From Silanimonas sp. (GTDB lineage Bacteria; Pseudomonadota; Gammaproteobacteria; Xanthomonadales; Xanthomonadaceae), in contig NZ_JAPZSC010000006.1 of NCBI RefSeq assembly GCF_027531545.1, positions 186,001 to 250,000 on the forward strand: DNA of 64,000 nucleotides, read 5' to 3'. The position numbers were made by a program, and so were the translations under genes. The notes beneath the pieces were generated by a model, which made no database searches, was not told where the DNA came from, and saw only the letters and a list, made by a program, of their open reading frames with translations. Position 1 is the first letter of the stretch; the number at the start of each line of letters is the position of its first letter. This document shows positions 1 through 8,891 of the stretch, in pieces.

Positions 1-1
1 C

Positions 2-49
2 GGCACGGCCCTGCGTTGGCTCGGCCTGCCGGCGTCGCGATTCGCTTGA
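2..49 (+). CDS. C-terminal tail of an upstream gene (partial)
   Basis: One frame is open from the window edge to a TGA at 47-49 and ends in about 15 residues (GTALRWLGLPASRFA). Its stop overlaps the GAGG ribosome binding site of kynU, which is the usual geometry of an upstream operon member. Too little is visible to assign a function; a kynurenine-pathway gene would fit the context but this is a guess. Confidence 0.4.
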   Translation, partial: GTALRWLGLPASRFA

Positions 50-57
50 GGACTTCG

Positions 58-1335
58 ATGGATCTTTCGCTCGACCACGACGCCTGGGCCCTGGCCCAGG
101 ACGCCGCCGACCCGCTGGCGCGCCACCGCGCCGCGTTCCACGTGCCGCAGCACGACGGCCGCGACCTGCACTACTTCGTCGGCAATTCGCTCGGCCTGCA
201 GCCGAAGACCGCGGCTGGGGCCATTGCCGAGGAACTGGCGAGCTGGGCGACGAACGCCGTGGAAGGACATTTCCGCGGGGAACGCCCGTGGATGCACTAC
301 CACGCCACGCTCCGCGAGCCGATGGCGCGCGTGGTCGGTGCCCTGCCCTCGGAAGTGGTGGTGATGAACACGCTCACCGTCAACCTGCACCTGTTGATGG
401 CCAGCTTCTACCGACCGACGCGCGAACGGCCGGCCATCCTGATCGAAGCGGGCGCTTTCCCGTCGGATCGCCATGCCGTCGAGTCGCAGATCCGCTTCCA
501 TGGCTTCGATCCGACGACAGACCTGATCGAGATCGAAGGCGACGAGCCGAACGGCCTGATCAGCATGGCGGCCATCGAGCGCGCTTTGGCGGAGCACGGG
601 CCGCGCATCGCACTCGTGCTCTGGCCGGGCGTGCAGTACCGCACCGGGCAGGCTTTCGACCTCGCGGCCATCACCATGCTGGCCAAGGCGCAGGGATCTG
701 CCGTGGGTTTCGATCTCGCCCATGCCGCCGGCAACCTCCCGCTTGCGCTGCATGACAGCGGTGCCGACTTCGCCGCGTGGTGCACCTACAAGTACCTCAA
801 CAGCGGTCCCGGCGCGGTGGCTGGTGCCTTCGTGCACGAGCGGCATGGCCGCCGCAGCGACCTGCCGCGACTCGCCGGCTGGTGGGGGCACCGGGCCGAC
901 ACGCGATTCCTGATGGCGCCGCAGTTCGAGCCGGCCGAGGGCGCGGAAGGCTGGCAGATGAGCAACCCGCCGATCCTCGCGATGGCGCCGATCCGGGCCT
1001 CGCTCGAACTGTTCGACGCCGCGACGATGCCGGCCCTGCGCGCGAAGTCGCTGGCGCTGACGGGCTACCTCGAGGCGCTGGTGAACACGCACCTCGGCGG
1101 ACGCATCGAGATCCTCACGCCCGCCGATCCCTCGCGCCGCGGCTGCCAGCTCTCGCTGCGCGTGGTCGGGGGGCGTGCCATGGGTCGTGCGCTGTTCGAA
1201 CATCTGGCCGCGAACGGCGTGCTCGGCGACTGGCGCGAACCCGATGTCATCCGCATCAGCCCTGCCCCGCTGTACAACCGCTTCACCGATGTCCTCGCGT
1301 TCGCGCGCAGCGTGCGCGACTGGCGCCCCTCATGA
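58..1335 (+). CDS. kynU: Kynureninase
   Basis: PLP-dependent hydrolase that cleaves kynurenine or 3-hydroxykynurenine to (3-hydroxy)anthranilate and alanine. The 425-aa product has the usual family length. The PLP lysine lies in WCTYKYLNSGPG at about residue 245, and the N-terminal YFVGNSLGLQP segment is characteristic. I chose ATG 58 over an in-frame TTG at 16 because GAGG at 48-51 sits six bases before it and the protein then begins where the family begins. The next gene, kmo, overlaps by 4 nt and makes the 3-hydroxykynurenine substrate, so the two form one pathway unit. Confidence 0.95.
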   Translation: MDLSLDHDAWALAQDAADPLARHRAAFHVPQHDGRDLHYFVGNSLGLQPKTAAGAIAEELASWATNAVEGHFRGERPWMHYHATLREPMARVVGALPSEVVVMNTLTVNLHLLMASFYRPTRERPAILIEAGAFPSDRHAVESQIRFHGFDPTTDLIEIEGDEPNGLISMAAIERALAEHGPRIALVLWPGVQYRTGQAFDLAAITMLAKAQGSAVGFDLAHAAGNLPLALHDSGADFAAWCTYKYLNSGPGAVAGAFVHERHGRRSDLPRLAGWWGHRADTRFLMAPQFEPAEGAEGWQMSNPPILAMAPIRASLELFDAATMPALRAKSLALTGYLEALVNTHLGGRIEILTPADPSRRGCQLSLRVVGGRAMGRALFEHLAANGVLGDWREPDVIRISPAPLYNRFTDVLAFARSVRDWRPS

Positions 1336-2705
1336 GCCGCGCCTACACGATCATCGGCGGCGGCCTCGCCGGGGCCCTGCTTGCCGCCCTGCTCGCCCGT
1401 CGCGGCCACCAGGTCGACGTGTTCGAGCGCCGTCCGGACGCGCGGCTGCGGGGCTACGAGGGCGGGCGCTCGATCAACCTGGCGCTCGCGGCGCGTGGCC
1501 TTGCCGTGCTCCGTGAAGCCGGCCTTGGGGAAGCGGTGCTGGCGCAGGCGGTGGCGATGCGCGGTCGCATGGTCCATCCGCGCGAAGGTCAGATCAACTT
1601 CCAACCGTATGGCCGCGTCGATCGTGAGTGCATCTGGTCGGTGCATCGCGGCAACCTGAACCTGCTGCTGCTCGATGCGGCGGAACGGGCCGGGGCGCGC
1701 CTGCATTTCCACCAGCGACTGAACTACGTCGATTTCGCGGCACGCCGTGCCGAGCTGGTGAACGACCACGACCGCAGCGTGCAGTGGATCGACTTCGACG
1801 CGCTGATCGGTGCCGATGGCGCGGGCAGCGCGCTGCGCGCGGCCATGCAGCGCCATGTCGACCTGCACGAGCACTTCGAGCCGCTGGGCCACGGCTACAA
1901 GGAGCTGGAAATCCCGCCGCTGGACGATGGCGGCTTCCGCATCGCACGCGACGCCCTGCATATCTGGCCTCGCGGCGGCTACATGCTGATCGCCCTGCCG
2001 AACACCGAGGGCACGTTCACCGCGACGCTCTTCCTCGCCCACCGCGATGGCACCCCGAGCTTCGAGCAGCTCCCGGATGCTGCTTCGGCGCAGGCCTTCT
2101 TCGAGCGCGAGTTCCCCGATGCGCTGGCCCTGATGCCGGGCCTCGCCGCCGACTGGGCCGACAACCCCACCAGCGGGCTCGCCACGCTGCGCCTGAAGCG
2201 CTGGCACCTCGACGGGCGCGCGGTGTTGATCGGCGATGCCGCCCACGCCATGGTGCCCTTCCACGGGCAGGGCATGAACTGCGCCTTCGAGGACGTGGCG
2301 GCGCTGGACCGCCTGATGGCCGAGCATGCCGACACCGCCGACGGTTTCGCCGCGTTCGAAGCCGACCGCCGGCCGAACGCGGAAGCCATCCAGACCATGG
2401 CGCTGGAGAACTACGTCGAGATGCGCGATTCCGTGGACAACCCGGATTGGCGTCGCCAGCGCGCGCTGGAGCTGCTTCTCGCCGAACGCCACCCCGGCCG
2501 GTTCGTGCCGCGCTACTCGATGGTCAGCTTCACCCGCACACCCTACGCCGTCGCCTTGGAGCGCGGACGCTGGCAGCGCGAGCTGCTGGTCGACGCCACG
2601 CGCGGCATCGACGACATCGCGCAGGTCGACCTCGGCGCCGTCGACGCCCGCATCGCCGCCGGCCTCGCGCCATTGCCGGAGGACTGGCTGGAGCTGGCGC
2701 GTTGA
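1332..2705 (+). CDS. kmo: Kynurenine 3-monooxygenase
   Basis: FAD- and NADPH-dependent hydroxylase converting kynurenine to 3-hydroxykynurenine. The 457-aa product opens with an FAD dinucleotide-binding motif (YTIIGGGLAG, residues 5-14). The second FAD motif of class A flavin hydroxylases, GDAAHAMVPFHGQGMN, is at about 301-316. The start ATG overlaps the kynU stop (ATGA), showing translational coupling. In bacteria this pair feeds 3-hydroxyanthranilate either to NAD synthesis or to tryptophan breakdown; the remaining pathway genes are not in the window. Confidence 0.94.
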   Translation: MSRAYTIIGGGLAGALLAALLARRGHQVDVFERRPDARLRGYEGGRSINLALAARGLAVLREAGLGEAVLAQAVAMRGRMVHPREGQINFQPYGRVDRECIWSVHRGNLNLLLLDAAERAGARLHFHQRLNYVDFAARRAELVNDHDRSVQWIDFDALIGADGAGSALRAAMQRHVDLHEHFEPLGHGYKELEIPPLDDGGFRIARDALHIWPRGGYMLIALPNTEGTFTATLFLAHRDGTPSFEQLPDAASAQAFFEREFPDALALMPGLAADWADNPTSGLATLRLKRWHLDGRAVLIGDAAHAMVPFHGQGMNCAFEDVAALDRLMAEHADTADGFAAFEADRRPNAEAIQTMALENYVEMRDSVDNPDWRRQRALELLLAERHPGRFVPRYSMVSFTRTPYAVALERGRWQRELLVDATRGIDDIAQVDLGAVDARIAAGLAPLPEDWLELAR

Positions 2706-4153
2706 GCTTCCTCTGGTACGACCTCGAGACCTTCGGGCGCGATCCGCGCCGCTCGCGCATCGCGCAGTTCGCCGCGATCCGCACCGACGACGACCTGCGC
2801 GAGGTCGATGCACCCGTTTCGTTGTTCTGCCAACCGGCCGGCGACGTGCTGCCCTCCCCGATCGCCACGGCGATCACCGGCATCGCGCCGCAGCGGGCCC
2901 TGGCGGAGGGCCTTGTCGAAGCCGGGTTCTTCGCCCGTGTCCACGAACTGATGGCCGAACCGGGCACCTGCGCCGTCGGCTACAACAGCCTTCGCTTCGA
3001 CGATGAGTTCATCCGGTTCGGGCTGTACCGCAACTTCTACGACGCCTACGAACGCGAGTGGCGCAACGGCAACAGCCGATGGGACCTGCTGGACGTGCTG
3101 CGTCTCGCTCGCGCGCTGCGGCCCGAGGGGCTCGAATGGCCGCTTCGTGAGGATGGGCACGCGAGCTTCAAGCTCGAGGAACTCGCGCAAGCCAATGGCG
3201 TCCGCGAAGGGCTGGCCCACGAGGCGCTCAGCGACGTCCGCGCGCTGATCGCGCTCGCGCGGAAGCTCAAGGACGCCCAACCCCGTTTCTGGGACTACGT
3301 GCTGAAGCTACGGGACAAGAAGACGGTCCGTGGCCTGTGCGACCTTGTCGCGCACACGCCGATGCTGCACGTCTCGGGGCGCTTCCCGCCCGGGCAGCGG
3401 CACGCCGCCCTAGTGGCGCCGCTCGCCGTCCATCCGTTGATCGGCACGCGCGTGATCGCCTACGACCTCGGGGTCGATCCCGCCGGGTTCGCGCTGCTGG
3501 ACGACGCGACGCTGAAGGCCCGCTTGTTCGCGCCGCGGGCGCAGCTGCCCGAGGGCGTCCAGCGCCTTCCCCTGAAGGAGATCCACACCAACCGCTGCCC
3601 GGCGCTGCTGCCCTTGGCCCACGTGCGGCCGGCGGAGCTCGAGCGCCTGCAGCTGGACGCCGGGGCGGCGCACGAGCGCGCAGGATGGCTGGCCGCACAC
3701 CCCCAGTTCATTGCGCGCTGCGTGTCGCTGTTCTCGGAGTCGCGCGATTTCGGCGAGACCGATGCCGACGGCGATCTCTACGGCGGCTTCATCGGCGATG
3801 CGGACCGCCGGCTGTTTCCGCGGATCCGCACCGCCGCACCGGGCAGCCTCCCGGCGTTCGAGGCCCAACTGCAGGATCCCCGGTTCAAGGCCCTGCTCTT
3901 CCGCTACCAGGCACGGAACTGGCCAGACTCGCTGGACGTGGAACAACGGCGTGCGTGGGACGCGTGGCGCCGTGACCGGTTTCACGCTTCGGCGCCGGCC
4001 GAGGGCACGCTTGCGAGCTACCTCACGGAACGCGAAGCTGCGCAGGCGATGCTCGCTGCCACCGGTGACAATGCCGCCCTGCGTGCGGCCGATCAGTGGG
4101 TTCGCGAGAGACTGGCCGAAGTGGGGATCGACATTCCAGACACCCTTGCCTGA
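2702..4153 (+). CDS. sbcB: Exodeoxyribonuclease I
   Basis: 3'-5' single-strand DNA exonuclease of the DnaQ fold, used in mismatch repair and recombination. The 483-aa product matches ExoI along its length. The DEDD residues are visible in WYDLETFG (D7, E9), in the GYNSLRFDDEF segment, and in HEALSDVRAL (H173, D178). The C-terminal half has the SH3-like and helical regions of ExoI (for example LLFRYQARNWP). The start is TTG 2702 overlapping the kmo TGA (TTGA); the protein then begins exactly at the catalytic strand. A repair gene coupled to kynU-kmo has no obvious functional link. Confidence 0.92.
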   Translation: MSFLWYDLETFGRDPRRSRIAQFAAIRTDDDLREVDAPVSLFCQPAGDVLPSPIATAITGIAPQRALAEGLVEAGFFARVHELMAEPGTCAVGYNSLRFDDEFIRFGLYRNFYDAYEREWRNGNSRWDLLDVLRLARALRPEGLEWPLREDGHASFKLEELAQANGVREGLAHEALSDVRALIALARKLKDAQPRFWDYVLKLRDKKTVRGLCDLVAHTPMLHVSGRFPPGQRHAALVAPLAVHPLIGTRVIAYDLGVDPAGFALLDDATLKARLFAPRAQLPEGVQRLPLKEIHTNRCPALLPLAHVRPAELERLQLDAGAAHERAGWLAAHPQFIARCVSLFSESRDFGETDADGDLYGGFIGDADRRLFPRIRTAAPGSLPAFEAQLQDPRFKALLFRYQARNWPDSLDVEQRRAWDAWRRDRFHASAPAEGTLASYLTEREAAQAMLAATGDNAALRAADQWVRERLAEVGIDIPDTLA

Positions 4154-4165
4154 GGAGGCGCGTCG

Positions 4166-4711
4166 ATGCTTGGGATCGTGTTCACCGAATTCATGGAGAT
4201 GGTGGAAGAGCGCTTCTCGCCCGAGGTGCTCGATCGGATCATCGAACAGGCGGCACCGGCCAACCAGGGCGCCTACACGGCCGTGGGCTACTACCCGCAC
4301 GAGGAAATCGTCGCGCTCGTGGTCGCGCTGTCCGAGCAGACCGGCCTCCCCGCCGCGGCCTTGGTGCAGGCCTTCGGCGAACATCTCTTCGGCCGCTTCA
4401 CCCAAAGCTATGCGGCGCTGATCGACGGCCGGCGCGGCACCATCGACCTGCTCCGCCAGCTGGATGGCGACATCCACGTCGCCGTGCGCAAGCTCTATCC
4501 GGAAGCCCGGTTGCCGCGCTTCCACGTGATGTCCTGCGAGGGCGATACGATGCGGCTGGCTTACGAGTCGCCGCGTGGCATGGAAGCACTGGCCCAGGGC
4601 CTCATCGTCGGCGCCATCCGGCACTTCGGTGAGCCGCTGCAGGTGGATTGGGAGCACGGAACGTACGAAGGCCGCCCGGTTTCGGTGTTCCATGTCCGTC
4701 CCCGTTCCTGA
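4166..4711 (+). CDS. H-NOX heme nitric oxide sensor
   Basis: Soluble heme protein of the H-NOX (HNOB) family that binds NO and controls a partner enzyme. The 181-aa length is typical. The heme-ligating histidine is H104 in DIHVAVRKLYPEA, followed by LPRF, and the propionate-binding YxSxR motif is Y133-S135-R137. The position of the distal tyrosine that stabilises O2 in oxygen-binding members (five after the motif Arg) is L142, so this is predicted to be an NO sensor that does not retain O2. GAGGAGG at 4152-4158 is a strong ribosome site. The downstream c-di-GMP enzyme overlaps by 20 nt and is the likely partner. Confidence 0.93.
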   Translation: MLGIVFTEFMEMVEERFSPEVLDRIIEQAAPANQGAYTAVGYYPHEEIVALVVALSEQTGLPAAALVQAFGEHLFGRFTQSYAALIDGRRGTIDLLRQLDGDIHVAVRKLYPEARLPRFHVMSCEGDTMRLAYESPRGMEALAQGLIVGAIRHFGEPLQVDWEHGTYEGRPVSVFHVRPRS

Positions 4712-6830
4712 GGACACGAGCAAGGCGGACGCCGTGCACGAGCGCCGTCTGGCGCGGGAGCGCGCTGCGCGCAAGGAAGCCGAGCGACTTCTCGAGGGCA
4801 AGAGCCTCGAGCTTTTCGAGGCGCTGCAGGCCTCCGAGCGGTCACAGCGGCGGCTCGAACTCGCGCTGTGGGCCAGCGGCGAATCGATCTGGGAGTGGGA
4901 CGCCGAGACCGACATCGTACGCAGTGCGCGCTACGTCGCCCTCGATGCGGCGCCACAGGAGACCGAGGCCCTCCTGATCGACGTGTTGGATGCGATCCAT
5001 CCGGCCGATGTGGAATCGGTCGTGTTGGCATGGCGCCTCCACCTTGCCGGCAGCACGGCCGAGTACGACATGCAGTATCGGTTGCGCGACGGCCAGTCAT
5101 GGCGGCGCAGCCGTGGGCGGGTCATTGAACGCGACGCCACCGGGAACGCTTGCCGGATGGTGGGCACGACGAAGGACATCACGCGCCAACGTGAGCAGGA
5201 CGAGTCGCTTCGCGTCCTCGGCCATGCGTTCGCCAATTCGCGCGATGCGCTGGTGCTGTGCGACGGAACCTGGCACGTGCTCGAATCGAACGCGGCTTTC
5301 CACGCCATCTCGGGCTTAAACCATGATTCCGCCCGACGCGTCGCGATCGCGCGCGTGCTTCCGGCGCTCGTCGAGGCCTCCGGCCGCGAGGGCGCCGGCG
5401 CGACCCACTTGTGGGTGCCCGATTGCCGGTTGCAACTGCCGGGCGCCAGCATTCCGGTCGACGTCTCCGCGACCATGCTCCCGGGATCCGGGCAGCGATC
5501 CGCGCAGTGGATCGTGTCGATCAAGGACCTTCGCGAGGCGAAGCGCCTGGAGATCGAACTGGCAGCGGCGTCACGCATCGATGCACTCACCGGTCTCATC
5601 AACCGGGCGGCGGCCACCGAGGCGTTGACGGCGCGGATCGCCGAGGCCGGCGCACGACCGGTGCCGACGATCTGGCTCAACCTCGATGAATTCAAGGTCG
5701 TGAACGACGGGCTTGGCGCCCGCGAAGCAGACGGCGTGCTGACGCACTGCGCCGAACGCGCGCGGGGCGTGATGCCCGGCGGCTGGCTTTTGGCGCGCTG
5801 GGGCGGCGACGAACTGCTGGCCATCGGCCCCCCGGGGCAGGATGCCCAGCACGGGCTCTCGGTGGGCCGAGCCCTGCTCGCCGCGCTGGCCGAGCCCTTG
5901 GCGGTGGCGGGCACCTCCCTGTCACTCACCGCCAGCGCTGGCCTCGCGGTGTATCCCGGGGATGGTGAGTCCGCGGAGGTGCTCGTGCTCAACGCAGGTA
6001 CGGCGCTGCGCTATGCCAAGCGCCGCGGACGGGCGCGCGTGGAGGCCTACGAGCCCAGCCTCGATGAGCATGGTTTGCAGCGCCTGACGATGGTCAGCCT
6101 CCTGCGTCGCGCTTGCGATCGCGAGGATTTCCGCTTCGTCGCCCAGCCCCGCGTCGATGCCGAACGTTGCATCGTCGGGTACGAAGTGCTGGTGCGTTGG
6201 CACTCCCCGGAACTGGGCTGGGTCAGCCCGGTGCAATTCATCCCGCTGGCGGAAGACAACGGGCTCATCGATCGCATCGGTCGGGCGGCCATCCGCGCCG
6301 CGGTCACGCTGGCTGCCCAGTTGCGTCGATCCGGGCGGCAGGCCCTCGTCAGCGTCAACCTGGCGGCAAAGCAACTGCAGGACCCGATGCTCAGCGAGAT
6401 CCTGCTCTCCGAGTTGGAGGCCGGAGGCGCCAGAGCGGAAGACATCGAGCTCGAGGTGACCGAAAGCGGCCTGGTGCAGGACATCGAAGGTGCGCACCGG
6501 CTCCTCACCCAGCTGCGCGGCGAAGGATTCACGCTGGCGCTCGACGATTTCGGCACGGGCTACTCGTCGCTGAGCTACCTCCAGACCCTGCCCTTCCACA
6601 AAGTGAAACTGGACCGCAGTTTCGTGAAGGACGTCACCGACGACGCGCGCGCAGCCCGGCTTATCGCTGGGGTTGTCGACCTGTGCTCGGCCCTCGACAT
6701 GCAGGTGGTGGCCGAAGGGGTCGAAACCGAGGGCCAGTTCGCGCGGCTGGTGGAACTGGGGGCGCCGGAGTTCCAGGGATTCCTCTTCCATCGCCCTCTC
6801 GACTTCAACGCGATCGCCCGGCTGCCCTGA
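4692..6830 (+). CDS. PAS-GGDEF-EAL c-di-GMP enzyme, probable H-NOX partner
   Basis: Cytoplasmic 712-aa c-di-GMP turnover protein with no membrane segments. It has a charged coiled coil (about residues 10-55), a PAS domain (about 60-175), a second PAS-like region (about 180-290), GGDEF (about 300-450) and EAL (about 465-705). The cyclase signature reads GGDEL (371-375) and I see no RxxD inhibitory site before it, so cyclase activity is doubtful. The EAL signature reads EVL (498-500), but the other metal and catalytic motifs (LELEVTES, LALDDFGTGYSS, VVAEGVETEG) are intact, so phosphodiesterase activity is plausible. The start ATG 4692 lies inside the H-NOX gene, as in the known H-NOX-associated cyclase/phosphodiesterase (HaCE) arrangement. 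Confidence 0.9.
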   Translation: MSVPVPEDTSKADAVHERRLARERAARKEAERLLEGKSLELFEALQASERSQRRLELALWASGESIWEWDAETDIVRSARYVALDAAPQETEALLIDVLDAIHPADVESVVLAWRLHLAGSTAEYDMQYRLRDGQSWRRSRGRVIERDATGNACRMVGTTKDITRQREQDESLRVLGHAFANSRDALVLCDGTWHVLESNAAFHAISGLNHDSARRVAIARVLPALVEASGREGAGATHLWVPDCRLQLPGASIPVDVSATMLPGSGQRSAQWIVSIKDLREAKRLEIELAAASRIDALTGLINRAAATEALTARIAEAGARPVPTIWLNLDEFKVVNDGLGAREADGVLTHCAERARGVMPGGWLLARWGGDELLAIGPPGQDAQHGLSVGRALLAALAEPLAVAGTSLSLTASAGLAVYPGDGESAEVLVLNAGTALRYAKRRGRARVEAYEPSLDEHGLQRLTMVSLLRRACDREDFRFVAQPRVDAERCIVGYEVLVRWHSPELGWVSPVQFIPLAEDNGLIDRIGRAAIRAAVTLAAQLRRSGRQALVSVNLAAKQLQDPMLSEILLSELEAGGARAEDIELEVTESGLVQDIEGAHRLLTQLRGEGFTLALDDFGTGYSSLSYLQTLPFHKVKLDRSFVKDVTDDARAARLIAGVVDLCSALDMQVVAEGVETEGQFARLVELGAPEFQGFLFHRPLDFNAIARLP

Positions 6831-6870
6831 ACCCGCGATTCCCACGTGGCCCCGATGCAGGGCTTCGGGC

Positions 6871-7770
6871 TCAGCGCTCTTCCGCCTTCGCCCGCTCGGT
6901 GAGCCGTTCCATCCGCTCCAAGGTGGCGGCCATCGACTGGCGCAGTTCGAAAAGCTCGTGCTCAAGGCTGGGATGGTGCTCGTCGCCGCCCCGGTTCGCC
7001 TCGTCCATGCGCTCGTTCTCGATTTGCGCTTCCTGCATCGAGTTCATCACCACGCCGATGACGAGATTGAGGATCACCATGGTGCCGAGCACGATGAAGG
7101 ACACGAAGAACAACGATGCGAGCACCGGCTGCGCGTTCGAGGCCGTGCAAAGCGCCTCCATGCCGTCGTAACCGAAGCGCTCGCAGCCGTACATCTGGGT
7201 GTACAGCGTCGTCGACCAGTTTTCGCCGGTCACCACGATGAACAGGGTGAGGACGGCCAAGGGCAGCGATCCGAAGTGCACCGGGTCGTTCTCTCCGAAC
7301 AGGAACACCGCGGCCACGCCGTACACGTAGAAGTGCATGACGAGGAACAGCCCCACGTAGCCCATGCTGGGCAGGGATTTCAGCAGGGTTCCCACCAAAA
7401 CCTGCAGTCGCGGCAGGGCGTGCACCAGTCGAAGGACGCGAAGCAGGCGCAGTAGCCGCAGGACGGTGGCCGATTGCGATCCGAGCGGCAGCAGGCAGGC
7501 CACGACGATGGCGAAATCGAACACGTTCCACGCGTCGTGGAAGTAGCGCCAGGGCTTCGGCGAGAGGGCGACCATCTTCAGCACGATCTCCGCGCCGAAG
7601 ATCGCCAGCACGATGCGGTCGAGCGCATGCAGGAGGTCGCCGTGCGCGGCGACCATCGCCTTGTCGGTTTCCACGCCGACAAGAATCGCCGCGAACAGGA
7701 TGACGCCGGTGATGAAGTGCTGGAACGACGTGGCCTGGACGACGCGTTGGGCGAAGGCTTGGAGAGACAT
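6871..7770 (-). CDS. Voltage-gated cation channel, BacNav-like
   Basis: Single-repeat six-transmembrane ion channel subunit (299 aa) expected to form tetramers in the inner membrane. S1 is near residues 18-34. S4 carries four arginines three apart (R105, R108, R111, R114). The pore helix leads to the filter TGENWST (181-187), then a 25-residue loop with two cysteines (C196, C208), S6 (217-243) and a charged C-terminal coiled coil. Sequenced bacterial sodium channels have TLESWxx at this site; the Gly in the second position recalls eukaryotic calcium-channel repeats. It lies 66 nt downstream of the aquaporin gene on the same strand and may be read through from the ars promoter. Ion selectivity cannot be assigned from sequence. 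Confidence 0.85.
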   Translation of the reverse strand: MSLQAFAQRVVQATSFQHFITGVILFAAILVGVETDKAMVAAHGDLLHALDRIVLAIFGAEIVLKMVALSPKPWRYFHDAWNVFDFAIVVACLLPLGSQSATVLRLLRLLRVLRLVHALPRLQVLVGTLLKSLPSMGYVGLFLVMHFYVYGVAAVFLFGENDPVHFGSLPLAVLTLFIVVTGENWSTTLYTQMYGCERFGYDGMEALCTASNAQPVLASLFFVSFIVLGTMVILNLVIGVVMNSMQEAQIENERMDEANRGGDEHHPSLEHELFELRQSMAATLERMERLTERAKAEER

Positions 7771-7836
7771 CGGAGGGACGTGGTGGGGAAATCCGGGACC
7801 GACAGTCTCGCTGTCCGACTCCGCCCTGCCAAGCGC

Positions 7837-8508
7837 TCAGGCGGCTTGCCGCGCCTCGGTGTCCAGGACGCGAGCCACGGCCAAGGCCGCCACCACGCCG
7901 CCGAACTGCGCCAGCACGAACCCGAGGACATCCTCCGGGCGGATGCCGGCGAAGGTGGTCGTCAGGGCACGCGCGAGCGTCACGGCGGGATTCGCGAAGG
8001 ACGTGCTGGACGTGAACCAGTAGGCCGCGAAGATGTAGGCGGCGACGAGCAAGGGCAGTGCTGCCAGACGGTGTCGCGCTCCTAGGAGGATGGTGAGCAG
8101 CAGGCCGAAGGTGGCCACGCCTTCGCTCAGCCATTGCGACGCGCCGGTGCGCACACGGGTGCCCGGCTGCAGCAGGTCGAGATCGAACATGGCGTGGGCC
8201 AGCACCACGCCGGCAAGCGCACCAAGCAACTGGAAGGGCACGTAGGCCGCAGCGTCGCGCAGGGGCAATTCGCCGCGGAGCGCCATCGCCAGCGTCACCG
8301 CGGGGTTGAAGTGCGCTCCCGAGATCGGCCCGAGAATCGTGATCAATACATACAGCATCCCCGCCGTCGCTCCGGCATTCGCCAGCAGCGCCACGGCGTC
8401 GTTGCCGTCGGCGAGCGCCACGCCCATCACGCCGGACCCGACGACGGTCGCGAGCAGCAGCGCCGTTCCAAGGCTCTCGGCCAGAAGCCGTTGAGGCAGC
8501 AGGCTCAC
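7837..8508 (-). CDS. Aquaporin-family channel of the ars operon (AqpS-like)
   Basis: MIP-family membrane channel of 223 aa with both NPA boxes (residues 68-70 in GAHFNPAVTL and 173-175 in SFANPAVTL) and about six membrane helices. The start is GTG 8508, which overlaps the arsC stop (GTGA). Aquaporins encoded in ars operons, such as AqpS of Sinorhizobium, let arsenite made by ArsC leave the cell down its gradient. No ArsB or Acr3 pump is seen here, which supports that role. Water or glycerol transport would be the alternative, but the operon position argues for arsenite. Confidence 0.88.
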   Translation of the reverse strand: MSLLPQRLLAESLGTALLLATVVGSGVMGVALADGNDAVALLANAGATAGMLYVLITILGPISGAHFNPAVTLAMALRGELPLRDAAAYVPFQLLGALAGVVLAHAMFDLDLLQPGTRVRTGASQWLSEGVATFGLLLTILLGARHRLAALPLLVAAYIFAAYWFTSSTSFANPAVTLARALTTTFAGIRPEDVLGFVLAQFGGVVAALAVARVLDTEARQAA

Positions 8509-8891
8509 AGCGAATCCAGCAGGGCCTTCACCCGCGAGGAAATCTCGTCGCGGACCACGCGGTACTCCGGGTCGTCCATGTGCTTCGGATCGGGCAAGCC
8601 CCAGTCTTCCCGGCGCTTCGCGGGGATCCACGGGCAGTTGTCGCCGCAGCCCATGGTGATCACTGCGTCGAACTCGCCGTCGATCTGGTCGAGGGACTTC
8701 GAATCGTGGCGCGCGAGGTCGTAGCCCAGCTCGGCCATGAAGCGGATGGCCTTCGGGTTGATGACGCCCGAGGGCTTCGATCCGGCGCTCAAGGCCTCGA
8801 CGGCATCGCCGCCGTGGATGTGGGCGAAGGCCTCCGCCATCTGGCTGCGGTTGGCGTTTTCGACACAGACGAACAGCACGCGCTTCTTCAT
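8505..8891 (-). CDS. arsC: Arsenate reductase, low-molecular-weight phosphatase type
   Basis: Reduces arsenate to arsenite. The 128-aa product has the CX5R loop CVENANRS (C9 to R15) followed by MAEAF, and a second cysteine pair in MGCGDNCPW next to the WGLPDP aspartate loop. This is the phosphatase-fold ArsC class that is recycled by a thiol partner, not the glutaredoxin-coupled ArsC. ATG 8891 overlaps the arsR stop (ATGA); a start nine codons upstream is possible but has no support. It lies between arsR and the aquaporin gene in a coupled operon. Confidence 0.93.
   Translation of the reverse strand: MKKRVLFVCVENANRSQMAEAFAHIHGGDAVEALSAGSKPSGVINPKAIRFMAELGYDLARHDSKSLDQIDGEFDAVITMGCGDNCPWIPAKRREDWGLPDPKHMDDPEYRVVRDEISSRVKALLDSL

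Noticed and set aside
3410-4915. Minus-strand frame of 501 codons across sbcB, the H-NOX gene and the start of the GGDEF-EAL gene
   Set aside because: It spans three well-supported genes and has no homology that I can recognise.
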